Shown here: piece after piece, positions 63,918 through 64,000 of the stretch
Numbering within the stretch: the stretch's first letter is position 1
Layout: each line of letters begins with the position of its first letter
From: Streptomyces chrestomyceticus JCM 4735
GTDB lineage: Bacteria; Actinomycetota; Actinomycetes; Streptomycetales; Streptomycetaceae
Length of the DNA: 64,000 bases
Direction of reading: 5' to 3'
Assembly: GCF_003865135.1 (NCBI RefSeq)
Contig: NZ_BHZC01000001.1
Location: forward strand, 5,828,001-5,892,000
The notes under the pieces: model-generated
Told to the model about the DNA's origin: nothing
What the model saw: the letters and a program-made list of their open reading frames with translations, nothing else
Database searches by the model: none
Position numbers and translations under genes: made by a program

Positions 63918-64000
63918 CCGGCACCGTCGGCGGTCCGGCCGTGGGCCGGCCGCGGTTCGGCCGTCATGAGCTGCACCTTCTAGGGTTCGGACCATGAACT

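Overview
The window is a high-GC actinobacterial chromosome segment, most probably Streptomyces. Evidence: very strong G/C third-position bias, many GTG/TTG starts, 4-nt start/stop overlaps, an SSI-type protease inhibitor, an LAETG sortase substrate, pkaA/pkaB-type kinases, a tmRNA tag ending in ALAA, and a gene order that agrees with my recollection of the pkaA/pkaB - prfB - ftsEX - smpB - ssrA - sigU - hup - murA core region of S. coelicolor.

Layout. 1-6.1 kb: a partial FHA/FtsK-like ATPase gene diverges from two membrane Ser/Thr kinase genes. 6.2-13.3 kb: translation and division core (prfB, an LAETG cell-wall protein, a zinc-ribbon membrane peptide, ftsE-ftsX, an S41 protease, smpB, ssrA). 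13.4-16.4 kb: divergent MFS exporter/LysR pair and a lipoprotein. 16.4-19.4 kb, minus strand: a compact lasso-peptide cluster, with a previously hidden 47-codon precursor gene (A), cyclase (C), RRE protein (B1) and leader peptidase (B2). 19.7-22.6 kb: nitrate/nitrite transporter and a HemD-like regulator. 22.6-31.2 kb: methyltransferase, CGNR protein, sigU-type ECF sigma factor with its anti-sigma factor, HelD, a candidate structured ncRNA, malic enzyme and HU. 31.7-35.7 kb: murA, YqgE, small proteins and an SSI-family inhibitor. 36-41 kb: sugar ABC importer plus GH20 hexosaminidase, a chito-oligosaccharide uptake and digestion unit. 41.4-47 kb: xanthine-dehydrogenase-like three-subunit operon. 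47-50.2 kb: small accessory islet (TPR, NUDIX, XRE, small protein) next to tRNA-Cys. 50.3-56.7 kb: alpha/beta hydrolase, MFS, DEAD/DEAH helicase, IclR and a Lon-like protease. 56.8-60.6 kb: glycine-betaine-type ABC importer. 60.6-63.9 kb: Lrp regulator divergent from hppD, then a GlcD-type oxidase. A possible start codon of a further gene lies in the last seven bases.

The most notable system is the lasso cluster. Its predicted core has 18 residues, begins with Gly, has Asp at position 8, and carries four His and three Trp. No dedicated exporter is visible. The cyclase and B1 genes of this cluster, the 2Fe-2S subunit of the xanthine-dehydrogenase-like operon, and the alpha/beta hydrolase each need exactly one extra G/C in a short homopolymer to be intact. 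The shared pattern points to under-called homopolymers in the assembly rather than four true pseudogenes.
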